Shown: in pieces, positions 5,440 through 5,626 of the stretch
How positions within the stretch are numbered: position 1 is the first letter of the stretch
Layout: each line of letters starts with the position of its first letter
Source: Elusimicrobia bacterium CG08_land_8_20_14_0_20_44_26
Lineage (GTDB): Bacteria; CG03
Direction of reading: 5' to 3'
DNA length: 5,626 nt
Assembly: GCA_002779055.1 (NCBI GenBank)
Contig: PEXM01000037.1
Location: 1 to 5,626 of the forward strand
Translations under genes and position numbers: made by a program
The notes under the pieces: generated by a model
Seen by the model: only the letters and a program-made list of their open reading frames with translations
Told to the model about the DNA's origin: nothing
Database searches by the model: none

Positions 5440-5532
5440 GGAGTAGCAGAGCTTGCTCTGCGTTCACGCGAAATAAGTGGAGTTTACCCCGATGACTATC
5501 GGGGCTACTCCAAGAAAAAAGGGACTGTCCCC
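5440..5532 (-). repeat. Palindromic element 2 with inverted GGGGAC motif
   Basis: GGAGTAGC (5440-5447) pairs perfectly with GCTACTCC (5504-5511). Inside are GCAGAGC/GCTCTGC (5446-5452 with 5455-5461, TT loop) and CCCCGAT/ATCGGGG (5487-5493 with 5498-5504, GACT loop), separated by 25 bases. GGGACTGTCCCC follows at 5521-5532; read on the - strand it is GGGGACAGTCCC, then a short spacer, then the palindrome, the same order as element 1. I therefore assign it the opposite orientation. Confidence 0.75.
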
Positions 5533-5541
5533 ATTAACACA

Positions 5542-5555
5542 CAAGATGTAATAAA
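5542..5555 (+). repeat. 14-base direct repeat, right copy
   Basis: Identical CAAGATGTAATAAA to 3780-3793, here followed directly by CCCATTTTTTGC. It lies between palindromic elements 2 and 3. Confidence 0.6.
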
Positions 5556-5577
5556 CCCATTTTTTGCAATGGAAACT

Positions 5578-5626
5578 TGTAGTTGCTCAATTTATTGAGC
5601 ATAGCCCGATGAATCGGGCAACTACA
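5578..5626. repeat. Palindromic element 3, at the window edge
   Basis: TGTAGTTGC (5578-5586) pairs with GCAACTACA (5618-5626), nine base pairs, and the outer stem may continue past the window. Inside are TGCTCAA/TTGAGCA (5584-5590 with 5595-5601, TTTA loop) and GCCCGAT/ATCGGGC (5604-5610 with 5613-5619, GA loop). It has the same plan as elements 1 and 2. No GGGGAC motif is visible on its left, and the right flank is outside the window. Confidence 0.75.

Noticed and set aside
3612..5626. CRISPR array
   Set aside because: The repeats are few, differ in sequence and are not regularly spaced, and no cas gene is present.

Overview
The window is bacterial and falls into two parts. Positions 1 to 3609 hold three + strand genes of pyrimidine degradation. 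Positions 3610 to 5626 hold an accessory stretch of small genes and palindromic repeats.

The metabolic part opens with the last 340 or so codons of a CoA-acylating (methyl)malonate-semialdehyde dehydrogenase (mmsA/iolA family); its N-terminus lies outside the window. After a 56-base gap with a good sigma-70-type promoter come preT and preA, overlapping by 13 bases. They encode the two subunits of NAD-dependent dihydropyrimidine dehydrogenase. PreTA reduces uracil and thymine to dihydropyrimidines, the first step of the reductive pathway. Further along that pathway, uracil gives malonate semialdehyde and thymine gives methylmalonate semialdehyde, which an MmsA-type enzyme turns into acetyl-CoA or propionyl-CoA. 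The first and last steps therefore sit side by side. The middle enzymes (dihydropyrimidinase, beta-ureidopropionase, aminotransferase) are not in the window and may lie upstream of position 1. The dehydrogenase gene is visibly richer in G+C than preTA, so the two may have different histories.

The accessory part begins straight after the preA stop with a GGGGAC..TTCC motif and a complex palindrome. A promoter then leads to two small + strand genes with a 4-base ATGA overlap: a 73-aa protein of unknown function and a 132-aa retropepsin-like aspartic protease (DTGA motif). A strong intrinsic terminator follows. Facing it on the - strand is a type II toxin-antitoxin operon: a DUF104/AF2212-like antitoxin and a MazF/PemK-like endoribonuclease toxin. 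This operon has a near-consensus promoter and a structured leader. The right end carries two more palindromic elements with the same fold as the left one (an outer stem enclosing two hairpins), an inverted counterpart of the GGGGAC motif, and a second copy of a 14-base word.

The most interesting pattern is this set of three elements that share a fold but not a sequence. Two of them, each with an adjoining GGGGAC-N-GTYCC motif, lie in opposite orientations around the protease and toxin-antitoxin genes. That may mark a non-autonomous mobile cassette or a hot spot for palindromic repeats; no transposase is visible.

The organism cannot be named. The iron-sulfur-dependent PreTA, the AT-leaning genes and the dense palindromic repeats would suit an uncultured, possibly anaerobic bacterium such as Omnitrophota, Planctomycetota or relatives, but this is a guess from general impression.
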